A stretch of DNA of 64,000 bases, taken from contig NZ_AP023057.1 of NCBI RefSeq assembly GCF_016629565.1, forward strand, positions 1,488,001 through 1,552,000. Reading direction: 5' to 3'. A program made the translations under genes and the position numbers. Below are positions 27,406 to 37,510 of this stretch, one piece after another. The DNA is from Nitratiruptor sp. YY08-10. GTDB lineage: Bacteria; Campylobacterota; Campylobacteria; Campylobacterales; Nitratiruptoraceae. The notes under the pieces were generated by a model. That model did not search any database. It saw only the letters and a list, made by a program, of their open reading frames with translations, and had not been told where the DNA came from. Numbering within the stretch: the first letter of the stretch is position 1; the number at the start of each line of letters is the position of its first letter.

Positions 27406-28061
27406 TGAAAAAGCTATTTACACTTCTCCTTCTTGCTTCTACACTTTTAGCACAAAATGCCATTTTGGCAGTCCAATGGTTTCCCTCTGTGTGCAAGGTA
27501 AAGCATTACAAAACTTGCAAAAAACCGATAGAGTACTGGCAGACACATTTTACCCTTCATGGACTGTGGCCTACGAAAAAAGAGTACTGCAATGTTCCAG
27601 CAAGAGCAAAAATGCTCGATAAAAAAGGAGATTGGGGATCACTTCCAAAACTCATTAATCCATCAATGACAGAACTGCTCTTTACATATATGCCAGGGGC
27701 TGTTATAGGACTACACAAACATGAGTATGTCAAACATGGAAGTTGCTTGAGTCCAAGCCCAGACTTTTATTTTCTCACATCATTCTCATTGCTTTCCCAA
27801 CTCAACAATACTCCTATGCGTTTTTTCTTCTTAAAAAATAGGGGGAAACGTGTTCAAACAGCAAAAATTGCAAAGCTTTTTGATAAGGCCTTTTTCAAAG
27901 GAGCAGGAAAGCGAGTTCGATTTATATGTGAAAAAGGGTATTTGACAGAGATGCGGATTAATCTTGCTGGAGAGATTTCACCGCAAAGCTATCTGTGTGA
28001 TCTTTTGCGAGAGGCAAAACCGATAAAACGAGGGTGTACAATCGGTAAAATTGGGCGCTAA
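27405..28061 (+). CDS. Secreted ribonuclease T2 family protein
   Basis: This endoribonuclease cleaves RNA through 2',3'-cyclic phosphates and is probably periplasmic. A signal peptide (residues 1-16, cleavage near LLA-QN) is followed by CAS1 FTLHGLWP with catalytic His52 and CAS2 KHEYVKHGSC with His106, Glu107 and His111. Cysteines 30, 38, 62 and 114 can form disulfides. The start shares a base with the hisIE stop (TGATG), and an AAGGAG lies 6 bases upstream, so it is co-translated with histidine synthesis. Length 218. Confidence 0.9.
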   Translation: MKKLFTLLLLASTLLAQNAILAVQWFPSVCKVKHYKTCKKPIEYWQTHFTLHGLWPTKKEYCNVPARAKMLDKKGDWGSLPKLINPSMTELLFTYMPGAVIGLHKHEYVKHGSCLSPSPDFYFLTSFSLLSQLNNTPMRFFFLKNRGKRVQTAKIAKLFDKAFFKGAGKRVRFICEKGYLTEMRINLAGEISPQSYLCDLLREAKPIKRGCTIGKIGR

Positions 28062-29005
28062 TAGAGATATCCCTCTTTTGCCAATGCCTCCCTTATAGCT
28101 TTCAATTGCTCATTTTTATTTTTGCACCATTCAGGTGCCAATAGGGTTTCATCACCTATACCCGCACTCACCCGTTGTATTATCATCTCTTTTGGAAGCA
28201 TCTTTATCGCTTCAACAAGGGTTTCGATATAGGTCTCTTGTGAAATAGGAGTAAATTTTCCCTTCATATAATCAACTGCCAAGGCAGTATTTTTCACCAC
28301 ATACAATGGATGGATCTTAATGGAATCAATACCCCATTCGATCGACTTCTTGATAGTTTGCAACATCATATCGGGCGTTTCGTCAGGCAGTCCAAAGATC
28401 ACATGACCGCAAACTTTCAGCCCTTTTGCTTTGCTTTTTTTGATCCATTCCTCCACATTGGCTACATCATGGCCTCTATTTATCTTTTGCAAAGTTTCAT
28501 CAAAAACCGATTGGATGCCATATTCGATCCAGATCTCATATTTTTGTGAAAGATCGGCTAAAAAATCCAAAATCTCTTCTGTAACACTGTCGCTTCTTGT
28601 CCCGATGCTCAACCCGATACATTGTGGCTGCTTGAGCGCTTCTGTGTAGAGGATTTTAAGAGTTTCCAAGGGAGCATACGTATTGGTAAAAGCTTGAAAA
28701 TAGGCTAAAAACTTCTCATAACCAAATTTTTCATAATGTGCTTTCGTTCCAATGTATTGGAAACGAATCTCTTGCAGCTGTTTTTGCAAGAGCGGATTGG
28801 TTGTGCTCTCAGGTGACAAAAAGATCTTTTTGGTTTTTGCTAAATTTGGACTGAAAGATTCATTTTCACAGAAGGTACATCCCCCTTTGGCCACCCGCCC
28901 ATCGATATTTGGACAGGTAAAACCTGAGAGCCCCAGGGGAACCTTCTTCACTCTTGTTCCAAAACGTTTTTTACAGTATCTTCCAAATGTCAGTAGTCGT
29001 CTCAA
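28058..29005 (-). CDS. TIGR01212 family radical SAM protein (YhcC-like)
   Basis: This is a radical SAM enzyme of unknown reaction. The cluster cysteines are Cys31, Cys43 and Cys46 in FTCPNIDG...GGCTFCENESF, the long-spaced pattern of this family. GLSIGTRSDSV and EYGIQSVFDETL match the TIM barrel. Length 315. It follows purF with a 9-base gap and ends by overlapping the RNase T2 stop from the other strand. Confidence 0.85.
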   Translation of the reverse strand: MRRLLTFGRYCKKRFGTRVKKVPLGLSGFTCPNIDGRVAKGGCTFCENESFSPNLAKTKKIFLSPESTTNPLLQKQLQEIRFQYIGTKAHYEKFGYEKFLAYFQAFTNTYAPLETLKILYTEALKQPQCIGLSIGTRSDSVTEEILDFLADLSQKYEIWIEYGIQSVFDETLQKINRGHDVANVEEWIKKSKAKGLKVCGHVIFGLPDETPDMMLQTIKKSIEWGIDSIKIHPLYVVKNTALAVDYMKGKFTPISQETYIETLVEAIKMLPKEMIIQRVSAGIGDETLLAPEWCKNKNEQLKAIREALAKEGYLY

Positions 29006-29014
29006 TCCGATCCT

Positions 29015-30355
29015 CTAGTTTTTGTTTGGCACTGGATAATTGCCATCAAAACATGCCATACAATAGCTTTGATCGTTTCCGACACTTCGAATTAATCCGG
29101 GAATAGAAAGATACGCTAAGGTATCTGCACCGATATATTTTCGTGTCTCTTCAACACTGAGTCTCGAACTGATAAGCTCCTCTTTCGTAGGCGTATCGAC
29201 TCCATAATAGCATGGGCCCGTAGTAGGAGGTGCGGAGATTCTCATATGCACCTCTTTGGCACCAAACTCTTTTAAAATAGAAACAATTTTTTTGCTTGTA
29301 GTTCCTCGTACGATACTGTCATCGATAACGATAAGCCTTTTTCCCTGAATCACGTTTTTGATCGGATTGAGTTTCATTTTTACTTTTAAATCTCTAATCT
29401 CTTGTGTCGGTTCAATGAAAGTTCTTCCCACATAGTGGTTTCGTATGATACCAAGCTCAAAAGGAATTCCACTCTCTTCACTGTACCCTATAGCAGATGC
29501 TACACCGCTATCTGGGACAGGAACGACCATATCTGCCTCTACTGGATACTCCTTTGCAAGCTCCCGACCCATTTTTTTGCGCAGTTCATACACATTTTTC
29601 CCAAAAACATTACTGTCAGGTCGTGCAAAATAGATATATTCAAAGATACATTTTGCCGGAGTCGGATCAAAAACCTGAATACTTTTTGGCTCTATACCCT
29701 CTTCGAAAACAAGGAGTTCGCCCGGTTTCACATCTCGTACATATTCAGCCCCTATAAGATCAAAGGCACATGTCTCGCTAGCTACAACCCAGCCTTCACC
29801 GAGTCTTCCAAGTACCAGCGGACGAAATCCATAGGGATCTCGCATTGCAAACATCTTCTTTCTACTCAAAAGAATCATCGAATAGGCACCCTCGATTTTA
29901 TGCAGAGCTTCGATGATTCGATCATACAGATGCTCTTTTTGGCTCCTGGCGATCAGATGGATGATATTTTCCGTATCCATAAATGTCTGAAAAATCGCCC
30001 CCTCTTTGATCAGCTCTTTTCGTACTGGTTTTGCATTGGTCAAATTACCGTTATGCACGACAGCTATTTGACCAAGATCGTACCTTGCAAAAATGGGTTG
30101 GGCATCAAGCACGGAATCATCCCCGGCAGTTGAGTATCTCGTATGGCCTACTGCACTGTTTCCTTCAAGCAAAGAAAGTTTTTTTTCATCAAAAACTTGC
30201 GTTACAAGTCCCCGTCCTTTGGAGATATGGATACGCTCGCCATCACTGCTCGCTATTCCGGCAGCTTCTTGACCTCTGTGCTGTAAAGAAAAAAGACCGT
30301 AAAAGGCATATTTTGCAGCCTCTGGAACATTGAAAAGTCCAATTACTGAACACAT
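29015..30355 (-). CDS. purF: Amidophosphoribosyltransferase
   Basis: It transfers the amide of glutamine to PRPP in the first step of purine synthesis. Cys2 (MCSVIGLFNV) is the glutaminase nucleophile, apparently without a propeptide. The N-terminal Ntn-hydrolase domain (1-235) contains SLQHRGQEAAGI; the PRTase domain has the PRPP loop VIDDSIVRGTTSKK. C-terminal cysteines in QSYCMACFDGNYP may bind a cluster, as in the Bacillus-type enzyme. It is one base after dapB. Confidence 0.96.
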   Translation of the reverse strand: MCSVIGLFNVPEAAKYAFYGLFSLQHRGQEAAGIASSDGERIHISKGRGLVTQVFDEKKLSLLEGNSAVGHTRYSTAGDDSVLDAQPIFARYDLGQIAVVHNGNLTNAKPVRKELIKEGAIFQTFMDTENIIHLIARSQKEHLYDRIIEALHKIEGAYSMILLSRKKMFAMRDPYGFRPLVLGRLGEGWVVASETCAFDLIGAEYVRDVKPGELLVFEEGIEPKSIQVFDPTPAKCIFEYIYFARPDSNVFGKNVYELRKKMGRELAKEYPVEADMVVPVPDSGVASAIGYSEESGIPFELGIIRNHYVGRTFIEPTQEIRDLKVKMKLNPIKNVIQGKRLIVIDDSIVRGTTSKKIVSILKEFGAKEVHMRISAPPTTGPCYYGVDTPTKEELISSRLSVEETRKYIGADTLAYLSIPGLIRSVGNDQSYCMACFDGNYPVPNKN

Positions 30356-30356
30356 C

Positions 30357-31121
30357 TTACAATCCTAAACAGTCATCGATAGTATATAAGCCCGGCTCTT
30401 GTGCAACAAGCCATTTGGCGGCTTTGATAGCCCCTTTTGCAAAAGTGTCGCGGCTCGTTGCTGTGTGGTTGAGTTCGATATATTCGCCATCATTATAAAA
30501 CCCAACAGTATGACGGCCCACAATATCACCGCCTCGAAGAGCAAATACACCGATTTCATCTTTGCTTCGTTCACCGATATTCCCGTCTCTTCCGCTCACT
30601 CGTACCTTTTCAAGATCGAGTTCTCTCGCTTTTGCTGCATACTCTGCAAGCGTTAAAGCAGTGCCACTAGGCGCATCTTTTTTGTATCTGTGATGCATCT
30701 CAACGATCTCGATATCAAAATCTCTCAGTTTTTCACTGGTCATCGCCACAAGTCTTTTGAGCAAAGCAATACCAAGGCTCATGTTTGTCGCATATAATAC
30801 CGGAGCTTTTTGAGCAAGTGTTTGCATCAGATTTTGCTGATGTTTACTTAGTCCCGTTGTCCCGCTTACCAATGGTTTTGGATGATTCAAAAGTCTCTCC
30901 AAAAGAGCTTCCGTCCCTTCAGGCAATGTAAAATCGATAATCACATCGCTTTTTTGAATGAGTGTATCGATATCGTTCGTCACTGTCGCACCCGGTACCT
31001 CAAGCTCTATGCCTTTGAGAACATGAACAACACAAACTCTTGCAATTTCATCGTTTTGAAGATTTTTAATAAGCAGTGAACCTACTCTTCCACTTCCCCC
31101 ATATATTCCGACATTTAGCAT
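30357..31121 (-). CDS. dapB: 4-hydroxy-tetrahydrodipicolinate reductase
   Basis: It performs the NAD(P)H-dependent reduction in lysine and diaminopimelate synthesis. The nucleotide loop [10 protein letters not shown] is at residues 5-14; [16 protein letters not shown] carries the catalytic His and substrate-binding GT. Length 254. The open frame extends to 31196, but the ATG at 31121 with GGGAG upstream gives the standard start. It overlaps the trxB stop by 7 bases. Confidence 0.95.
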   Translation of the reverse strand: MLNVGIYGGSGRVGSLLIKNLQNDEIARVCVVHVLKGIELEVPGATVTNDIDTLIQKSDVIIDFTLPEGTEALLERLLNHPKPLVSGTTGLSKHQQNLMQTLAQKAPVLYATNMSLGIALLKRLVAMTSEKLRDFDIEIVEMHHRYKKDAPSGTALTLAEYAAKARELDLEKVRVSGRDGNIGERSKDEIGVFALRGGDIVGRHTVGFYNDGEYIELNHTATSRDTFAKGAIKAAKWLVAQEPGLYTIDDCLGL

Positions 31122-32065
31122 GGTTTCAACTCCCCAATTTTTTCGATATAATCGATTGCACTGATAGCTGCCGTTGCTCCATCTCCGGCAGCACACACAA
31201 CCTGTTTCGATGCATCTGCTCGGATATCTCCGGCTGCGAACAGTCCCGGAATGTCCGTTCGCATTCGAAGATCAACAATCACTTCACCCCAGTGATTGAC
31301 GCTGCATAAAAAGCTACCGTCCTCTTGCTTAAGGACCTCGTTGTTGACATTCATACCTACAAATACAAAAATACCAGGAACTTTCAAATCGATCTCTTTG
31401 CCCTGCTGATCGATAATCACACCTTGCAAACCCATCTGATCGCCATAGGCTCTTTTGACCGTCGCATTCAAAATGAGTTCAATTTTTGGATTTTTCAATA
31501 CTCGATCCACTGTGGCAGGAGCTGCTCTAAAGGCATCACGTCTATGAATCAGATAGACTTTCGAAGCTATCTTGGATAGATAAAGTGCCTCTTCCAAAGC
31601 GGTATCCCCGCCACCAAGAACAGCCACCTCTTTATCTTTATAAAAAAAGCCGTCACATGTTGCACAAGTACTCACACCTTTGCCGAAAAACTCCTCTTCT
31701 CCTTCAAAACCGGCTCTTTTTGGAGTACTGCCTGTACAGACGATAACCGCTTTTGCCTGAAACGTTTTTTGGGATCCGCAATGGATAGTAAAGGTTCCGT
31801 TACACTCTCTTGTAATTCTATGAACCTCTTCCATCTCATGCTTCAGACCAAATCGCATAGCCTGTTTTGGCCAGCACTCCATAAGTTCCATTCCTGTTAC
31901 CACTTCACAGACTCCCGGGTAGTTCTCCACTTCACTGCTTTGTGTAATTGCTCCTCCGGGAAGTCCCTTTTCAAACATGACTACATTGGATAGTCCACCT
32001 CTTGTGGCATAAAGACCTGCAGTCAATCCCGCGGGTCCACCACCAATTATTGCAAGATCGAGCAT
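31115..32065 (-). CDS. trxB: Thioredoxin reductase
   Basis: This FAD/NADPH enzyme reduces thioredoxin. It has the FAD loop [15 protein letters not shown] (6-20), redox disulfide Cys134-Cys137 in [13 protein letters not shown], the NADPH loop [16 protein letters not shown] and the C-terminal [16 protein letters not shown]. Length 316. trxA lies upstream on the same strand, with an inverted repeat between the two. Confidence 0.96.
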   Translation of the reverse strand: MLDLAIIGGGPAGLTAGLYATRGGLSNVVMFEKGLPGGAITQSSEVENYPGVCEVVTGMELMECWPKQAMRFGLKHEMEEVHRITRECNGTFTIHCGSQKTFQAKAVIVCTGSTPKRAGFEGEEEFFGKGVSTCATCDGFFYKDKEVAVLGGGDTALEEALYLSKIASKVYLIHRRDAFRAAPATVDRVLKNPKIELILNATVKRAYGDQMGLQGVIIDQQGKEIDLKVPGIFVFVGMNVNNEVLKQEDGSFLCSVNHWGEVIVDLRMRTDIPGLFAAGDIRADASKQVVCAAGDGATAAISAIDYIEKIGELKPC

Positions 32066-32080
32066 TTTAGGATCCTTTAT

Positions 32081-32122
32081 TGCTAAATCTGCAATATACC
32101 TTGGTATATTCCAAATTTAGCA
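32081..32122. promoter_or_regulatory. 42-base symmetrical inverted repeat upstream of trxB
   Basis: Two nested arms: TGCTAAAT (32081-32088) pairs with ATTTAGCA (32115-32122), and AATATACC (32093-32100) with GGTATATT (32103-32110), separated by 4-base internal loops. It lies 16 bases before trxB and 57 bases after the trxA stop. It could be an operator or an RNA processing hairpin that sets the trxA:trxB ratio. Confidence 0.6.
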
Positions 32123-32158
32123 ACAGATTTTTCAGCAGAATGAAAGAGTCGAAAGATC

Positions 32159-32171
32159 GGGGCAAAGCCCC
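32159..32171 (-). terminator. Weak terminator hairpin after trxA
   Basis: GGGGC-AAA-GCCCC lies 7 bases after the trxA stop codon. No T-run follows on the minus strand, so partial read-through into trxB is likely. Confidence 0.5.
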
Positions 32172-32178
32172 TGAAAGA

Positions 32179-32499
32179 TTAAGAAAGAAGTGCATCAAGT
32201 TTTTGTTTATATACATCCTTGCTTGCTGCACCAACCATTTGATCAACAAGCTGTCCATCTTTAAAGAAAAGAATTGTAGGAATTGATCGAATACCGTATC
32301 GAATAGCGATATCTTGTTCTTCATCAGTATTGACTTTTGCAATTTTCGCTTTTCCTTCATACTCCTCAGCAAGCTCGTCTATGATTGGAGCGATCATTCT
32401 ACAAGGCCCACACCAAGGTGCCCAGAAATCTACCATTACAACACCTTCTTTGATCGTATCATCAAAATTGGATGCATTTAATTCAATATATTTTCCCAT
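32179..32499 (-). CDS. trxA: Thioredoxin
   Basis: This cytosolic dithiol reductant has the active site Cys30-Gly-Pro-Cys33 in [11 protein letters not shown] and cis-proline motif IRSIPTI. Length 106. It has its own promoter, and the downstream hairpin and read-through connect it with trxB. Confidence 0.97.
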   Translation of the reverse strand: MGKYIELNASNFDDTIKEGVVMVDFWAPWCGPCRMIAPIIDELAEEYEGKAKIAKVNTDEEQDIAIRYGIRSIPTILFFKDGQLVDQMVGAASKDVYKQKLDALLS

Positions 32500-32538
32500 T
32501 TTTTTCTCCTTAACTAATAAATTTTATCAAGAGATTTT

Positions 32539-32544
32539 ATTATA
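32539..32544 (-). promoter_or_regulatory. Probable -10 box of trxA
   Basis: GAGTATAATAAAATC on the minus strand contains TATAAT about 40 bases before the trxA start, with AAGGAG upstream of the ATG. Confidence 0.5.
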
Positions 32545-32561
32545 CTCTTTTTTTCTTAACC

Positions 32562-32900
32562 TCACATAATTGTGAGATTCTCTATCATCTCCAAAGTATT
32601 CTTTTTGATAAGAACACCATCAATTTGATACGGCAAATCAAGACCATTTTTCATCATATAAAACTCGATTGCCAAAAGAAGTTTTTCCATCTTTTTGTGG
32701 GTAATTCTATGAACAGGATCATCTTTATCACTCGATTTCACTTCGATAAAATGGAGCACTCCATCCTTTTGTGCAATGATATCTATCTCTCCAAATCGGG
32801 AATGAAAGTTTTTCTCTCGAATGGTAAAACCATTTTTGATCAAAAACGCTTCCGCTTTCTTTTCGCCTCTTTGTCCCAGCAGATAGCTTTTGAGTCCCAT
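32562..32900 (-). CDS. yraN: UPF0102 / YraN family protein
   Basis: This predicted nuclease-fold protein of 112 residues has the core GEIDIIAQKDGVLHFIEVKS, a PD-(D/E)xK-like arrangement of Glu, Asp and Glu-Val-Lys. The role is unknown. It begins on the last base of the molybdoenzyme gene. Confidence 0.85.
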   Translation of the reverse strand: MGLKSYLLGQRGEKKAEAFLIKNGFTIREKNFHSRFGEIDIIAQKDGVLHFIEVKSSDKDDPVHRITHKKMEKLLLAIEFYMMKNGLDLPYQIDGVLIKKNTLEMIENLTIM

Positions 32901-34942
32901 TACAAAACTTTTACTTTGACACTTTTAAAACGGGCCGTTTTGACAAACGTATCCGCTTCATCTCCAAAAAGGTAATTGATATGGCTTTTTGCATGATGAA
33001 AAGAAACATACAGTGTCCCTCGCTTGATCGTTTTAGAAAATTTGATCTTCAAAGGATGGGACCTTCCATATTTGCTTTCCAGTACAACCCTGTCTTTCCC
33101 TTCAAAAAACTCTCTATCTTTCTCACTCACCAATAAAATATCCTCTTCATGTCTCTTTGCCAGCTTTTCACACGCTTTCGTTTGTGCTGCATTGTTATAA
33201 TGAACGATGATTCGTCCGGTCGTCAGATAAAAATGGGGATCTTTTTTTTGCATCAACTCTTTCATCATACCTCGAAGCTCATACTGTTTATAACGAAATG
33301 TTCCATATCCGTCTTTTGTTCGAAAAGTATCTTTATGCAAAATAGGAGTATCCTCTTCAAAAACAGGCCATTGTAAACCACGCAAGCGATTTTTGGCAAG
33401 CTTTTCATAACTTGCACCTTTAAACCTCCTATGCGCCACCTTACGTACTTCATTCCAAATAGATTCTGGATTTTCATACGCAAAACTTTGATCAAAAAAT
33501 TTGCCTATTCCGACCAATACCTCCCAGTCATCTGGAAGATTGCACTGGATGAGAGGTTGAGAAAGATGGAGTCTTCTTTCGGCATTCACATAGACTCCTT
33601 CTTTTTCATAGGCACTTTTGACACCAAAAACCACATCAGCATACTTTGTGATTTCGTTGAAAAAGATCTCATTGACAACCAAAAGTTCCAGGTTTTTGAG
33701 AGCTTTTTTGATCTTGTTTTGGTTTGGATGGATATGTGCGATATCTTCGCCCATATTGAAAAGCGCCTTTATCTTGCCCTCAAGCATCGCATCTATCAAA
33801 TCCGGCGTCATCAACCCTTCAACTTGAGGCTTTTGGTAGTCTGGCAAATAGTATGGCAGCATACCCATATCGCAGGTGCCCTGGACATTGTTTTGTCCTC
33901 GAAGAGGCATTAGTCCGCCCCCCTCTTTTCCGATATTTCCTGTAAGCATTGCCAGATGGGTGATCGCCATCACTGCATAAGAACCATCCAGATGCTCCGT
34001 AATTCCAAGTCCCCAAAAAATAAGAGTTTTTTTGTGCGCTAGATCATAGGCAATGGAGGTAAGCTTTTGCGGTAGATCCTCATATCCTCTGATATGCTCA
34101 AATAAAGAAGGATCAGCAAACTCATCATTTAAAATTAATGCTCTGTACTCCTCAAAATTTTTACACCGTTTTTGGATAAACTCTCTATTTTCCCATCCGT
34201 TTTCCAAAATGATGCGGGCAATCATGTTGAGGATTAAAAGATTTGTCTCAAAAGGTATGGAACAGTGGTTTTTGGCAAATTTGCTCAGCTGAATCTCTCG
34301 AACATCGATAACACTCAAATCTACCCCATCTTTCACCACATCCAAGATTCTGTTGGCAACAATCGGATGGGCTTCAGTTGTATTAGAACCAATAACAAGA
34401 ATATTTTGCGTTTTATAGATATCATCAAATGGATTTGTCGCAGCACCTTCTCCGATGGTCGCACGCATCCCTTTGAGGCTCGGCGAGTGGCAAACACGGG
34501 CACAATTATCCACATGGGGGCTTTTGATCACTTCTCTTGCAAATTTTTGAAAAAGATATCCACTTTCGCAACTAGTTCTCGCACCCCCAATGGCAGCAAA
34601 GGAATATGGAGAATGTCTATCGATGATGGATTGAAGCTTCTTTGCAACGACACTGTAGGCAGATTTATAGGAAGTGGTATAAAAATCGCTATCAAATGGA
34701 GTCAGTTCGACATTTTCAAAAAGATCTAGATTTTTTTGAACGAAACTCTTTTTGATATAGGCGTGGCGAAGGCGATTTGGGTGATACAGATACTCCCATC
34801 CATATTTGCCTTTGATACATAGTTTCCCCTGGCTCACTACACCTTGGGGGTCCGCGTTTACTTTTACGATACGCCCATCTTCTATCGTCGCTGCAATATC
34901 ACATCCTACGCCACAGTAGGTGCAAACACTTATCACATCCAT
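32900..34942 (-). CDS. Molybdopterin oxidoreductase, cytoplasmic formate-dehydrogenase-like
   Basis: This 680-residue molybdenum or tungsten enzyme binds one 4Fe-4S cluster through Cys7, Cys10, Cys14 and Cys42 (CTYCGVGCDI...LCIKG). NCARVCHSPSL places Cys151 at the metal-ligand position that is selenocysteine in E. coli FdhF, followed by the catalytic His152. NNVQGTCDMG is characteristic of formate dehydrogenases. There is no Tat signal, so it should stay in the cytosol. No electron-transfer subunits are adjacent. A formate dehydrogenase is the best guess; an assimilatory reductase is the main alternative. A GGAG lies 5 bases before the ATG. Confidence 0.8.
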   Translation of the reverse strand: MDVISVCTYCGVGCDIAATIEDGRIVKVNADPQGVVSQGKLCIKGKYGWEYLYHPNRLRHAYIKKSFVQKNLDLFENVELTPFDSDFYTTSYKSAYSVVAKKLQSIIDRHSPYSFAAIGGARTSCESGYLFQKFAREVIKSPHVDNCARVCHSPSLKGMRATIGEGAATNPFDDIYKTQNILVIGSNTTEAHPIVANRILDVVKDGVDLSVIDVREIQLSKFAKNHCSIPFETNLLILNMIARIILENGWENREFIQKRCKNFEEYRALILNDEFADPSLFEHIRGYEDLPQKLTSIAYDLAHKKTLIFWGLGITEHLDGSYAVMAITHLAMLTGNIGKEGGGLMPLRGQNNVQGTCDMGMLPYYLPDYQKPQVEGLMTPDLIDAMLEGKIKALFNMGEDIAHIHPNQNKIKKALKNLELLVVNEIFFNEITKYADVVFGVKSAYEKEGVYVNAERRLHLSQPLIQCNLPDDWEVLVGIGKFFDQSFAYENPESIWNEVRKVAHRRFKGASYEKLAKNRLRGLQWPVFEEDTPILHKDTFRTKDGYGTFRYKQYELRGMMKELMQKKDPHFYLTTGRIIVHYNNAAQTKACEKLAKRHEEDILLVSEKDREFFEGKDRVVLESKYGRSHPLKIKFSKTIKRGTLYVSFHHAKSHINYLFGDEADTFVKTARFKSVKVKVL

Positions 34943-35029
34943 TCTCGCTCCGCTTTTTTGCTTTATCTTATCCTATCTCGTTTTAATTTTATCGCAGCGA
35001 CCAATATAACTTTTATTTAATAGTTTACT

Positions 35030-36292
35030 TTAAACCTCTATGCGAATCATAGCAGGCTCTTCTTTCAAAAAGGCCTGTTGTTTGAGCTCATTCAAAGCTT
35101 TATGTATCTCACTCTCTTTACACTGGTGGGTTGAGAGTAAAAGATGAGCCAATTTGTCAGGTCCAGGTTTTTGAAGCATCGATTCGATTGAGATATTGTA
35201 CTCTCCAAAAATAGAAGCGATCTTTGCCAAAATTCCAGGTCTATCTTCCACAAGAAGCCGCAGATAATAGTTCGAAAGGATAGAGTCTTTCGAGGCAAGT
35301 ATCATGCCAGATTCGAGTGGTCGCTTGAAACCAAGCATCGGTGAGCATTTCCCGCCTCTTGCGATATCGATGATATTGGAAACAACCGCGCTGGCAGTCG
35401 CATCGCCACCGGCACCTGGTCCATAATACATCGTCTCACCGACTACGTCACCGATTACGCTCACTCCATTCATTACACCATCTACTTTTGCGATCATCTG
35501 TTCATTGGGAACCAGTGTCGGATGGACTCGAAGCTCCACTTCGTTGCCTCTTTTTTTGGCAATCGTCAACAACTTGATGGAGTAGCCAAACTCATTGGCA
35601 AATTCAAAATCGAGTGTATTGATTTTCGTAATACCCTCGATCAAAATATCTTCAGGTTTTGCGTCAATCCCGTAGGCAATGCTTGCCAGAATGAGCAGTT
35701 TGTGGGCTGCATCGTATCCTTCTATATCAAAAGTCGGATCGGCCTCTGCATAGCCAAGCTCTTGAGACTCTTTTAAAATAGTGGAAAACTCGGCTCCTTC
35801 ATTTGCCATTTTTGTCAAAATATAGTTGCAGGTTCCATTCATGATGCCTCGAATTGCATCGATATGGTTGGCACTTAGACCCTCTCGCAGTGCTTTGATA
35901 ATAGGAATGCCACCTGCCACACTCGCTTCGAACTCAAAAGGGATATCGCCAGCAAGTTGCTGCAGTTCATAGCGATGATATGCCAAAAGAGCTTTGTTTG
36001 CCGTTACGACAGCTTTTTTGTTTTTCAATGCTCTTTGGACAACCTCGTACGCTTCCTCCACCCCTCCCATGAGTTCTACAACGATATCGATATTTGGATC
36101 ATCTGTCACTTCAAAGGGATCTGTGGTCAAAGGAATGTTGATATTTCGTTTTTTTTCCAGATTTCGAACAACTCCTTTGACTACCTGGATCTCTTTCCCG
36201 GCTCTTGCACTGATAATGTCTCTATTTTTCTCTAAAACTTGAACGACACTGGTTCCTACCGTTCCTACGCCGATGATTCCTACTTTGATCAT
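35030..36292 (-). CDS. hom: Homoserine dehydrogenase
   Basis: It reduces aspartate semialdehyde to homoserine for Met and Thr synthesis. The NAD(P) loop [13 protein letters not shown] starts at residue 5, the catalytic domain includes [14 protein letters not shown] and [13 protein letters not shown], and an ACT domain (about 345-420, [18 protein letters not shown]) indicates feedback control by an amino acid, normally threonine. Length 420. It overlaps alaC by 4 bases. The 87 bases upstream of it, before the fdh-like gene, contain only A/T-rich promoter-like sequence. Confidence 0.96.
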   Translation of the reverse strand: MIKVGIIGVGTVGTSVVQVLEKNRDIISARAGKEIQVVKGVVRNLEKKRNINIPLTTDPFEVTDDPNIDIVVELMGGVEEAYEVVQRALKNKKAVVTANKALLAYHRYELQQLAGDIPFEFEASVAGGIPIIKALREGLSANHIDAIRGIMNGTCNYILTKMANEGAEFSTILKESQELGYAEADPTFDIEGYDAAHKLLILASIAYGIDAKPEDILIEGITKINTLDFEFANEFGYSIKLLTIAKKRGNEVELRVHPTLVPNEQMIAKVDGVMNGVSVIGDVVGETMYYGPGAGGDATASAVVSNIIDIARGGKCSPMLGFKRPLESGMILASKDSILSNYYLRLLVEDRPGILAKIASIFGEYNISIESMLQKPGPDKLAHLLLSTHQCKESEIHKALNELKQQAFLKEEPAMIRIEV

Positions 36293-37500
36293 TGCTGAGC
36301 CTCTTTCAAAAATTTTTTGATATTTTTTGCCGCCTGTCGGATTCGCTTTTCATTTTCGATCAGCGCAATTCGCACATACTCTTCTCCGCCTTCACCAAAT
36401 CCGATACCAGGACTTACCGCAACCTTGGCTTTTGTCAAAAGCTCTTTGGAAAACTCTAAACTTCCCATATCTCGAAACTGCTCAGGAATTCTTGCCCAGA
36501 CAAACATCGTTGCTCTTGGTTTTTCGATCTCCCATCCGGCTCTTCCAAAAGAGTCGATCAATACATCCCGTCTGTGTTCATACTTTTTCCGTATCTCTTC
36601 CACACAGTCTTGTGGACCATCCAAAGCCACGGTGGCCGCTACCTGAATCGGCGTAAACATACCATAATCGATCCAGCTTTTGATCTTTTGCAATGCCCCC
36701 ACAAGCTTTTTGTTTCCTACCACAAAACCTACACGCCATCCGGCCATGTTGTAACTTTTAGAAAGGGTAAAACTCTCAACAGCTACATCTTTGGCCCCAT
36801 CCACTTCCAAAACACTTGGCGTTTTATATCCATCATATGTCAGATCTGCATAGGCAATATCGCTTAAAATATAAAAGCGCTCTTTTTTTGCAATCCTAAC
36901 AAGCTCTTTATAAAACTCTGGCGTAACAGTTGCGGTAGAGGGGTTGTGGGGAAAATTCACTACAAGATATTTTGGTCTTGGGAAAGCGTCATTGAGCGCT
37001 TTATGCAGATCTTTGAAAAACTGTTCTTCATCCACTTCATAGTGCTCGTTAAATTTCAAATAGGTCTTATGCACGCTCCCACCAGCCAAAATAAAAGCAT
37101 AAGAGTGGATAGGATAGGTTGGATCGGGCACAATCGCCACATCCCCAGGATTTGTCACAGCCTGCACAAGATGGACATACCCCTCTTTGCTCCCCATCGT
37201 AGCCACTGCTTCGGTTTCCGGATCCAGTGCCACACCATAGCGCCTTTCATACCAGTTGCATATGGCAAGACGGAGTTTATAGATTCCTTTACTTGCACTA
37301 TAGCCGTGATTTTTTGGTTTTTGTGCCGCTTCGATGAGTTTATCAATGATATGTTTGGGAGCCGGACCGTCTGGATTTCCCATACTAAAATCGATAATAT
37401 CTTCCCCAGCACGCCTTGCCGCCATTTTAAGTTCATTCACAGCGGCAAAAACATATTTTGGAAGGCGCTCTATCTTATTAAACCGTATTTCATCAAACAT
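36289..37500 (-). CDS. alaC: AlaC-type aminotransferase (glutamate-pyruvate / class I-II)
   Basis: This PLP enzyme transfers an amino group, most likely from glutamate to pyruvate. The Schiff-base lysine lies in [17 protein letters not shown], which closely matches Ala[10 protein letters not shown] contains the conserved PLP-contacting Asn. Length 403. Pairing with hom in one operon raises the possibility of a role in the aspartate family, for example as a diaminopimelate aminotransferase. Confidence 0.85.
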   Translation of the reverse strand: MFDEIRFNKIERLPKYVFAAVNELKMAARRAGEDIIDFSMGNPDGPAPKHIIDKLIEAAQKPKNHGYSASKGIYKLRLAICNWYERRYGVALDPETEAVATMGSKEGYVHLVQAVTNPGDVAIVPDPTYPIHSYAFILAGGSVHKTYLKFNEHYEVDEEQFFKDLHKALNDAFPRPKYLVVNFPHNPSTATVTPEFYKELVRIAKKERFYILSDIAYADLTYDGYKTPSVLEVDGAKDVAVESFTLSKSYNMAGWRVGFVVGNKKLVGALQKIKSWIDYGMFTPIQVAATVALDGPQDCVEEIRKKYEHRRDVLIDSFGRAGWEIEKPRATMFVWARIPEQFRDMGSLEFSKELLTKAKVAVSPGIGFGEGGEEYVRIALIENEKRIRQAAKNIKKFLKEAQQ

Positions 37501-37510
37501 TATTTTCCTT

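Noticed and set aside
29402-30133. 243-codon plus-strand frame opposite purF
   Set aside because: Antisense to the conserved purF coding region, with no recognisable domain or ribosome site.
32900-34942. Selenocysteine (TGA) in the formate-dehydrogenase-like gene
   Set aside because: The codon at the metal-ligand position encodes Cys, and the frame has no internal TGA.
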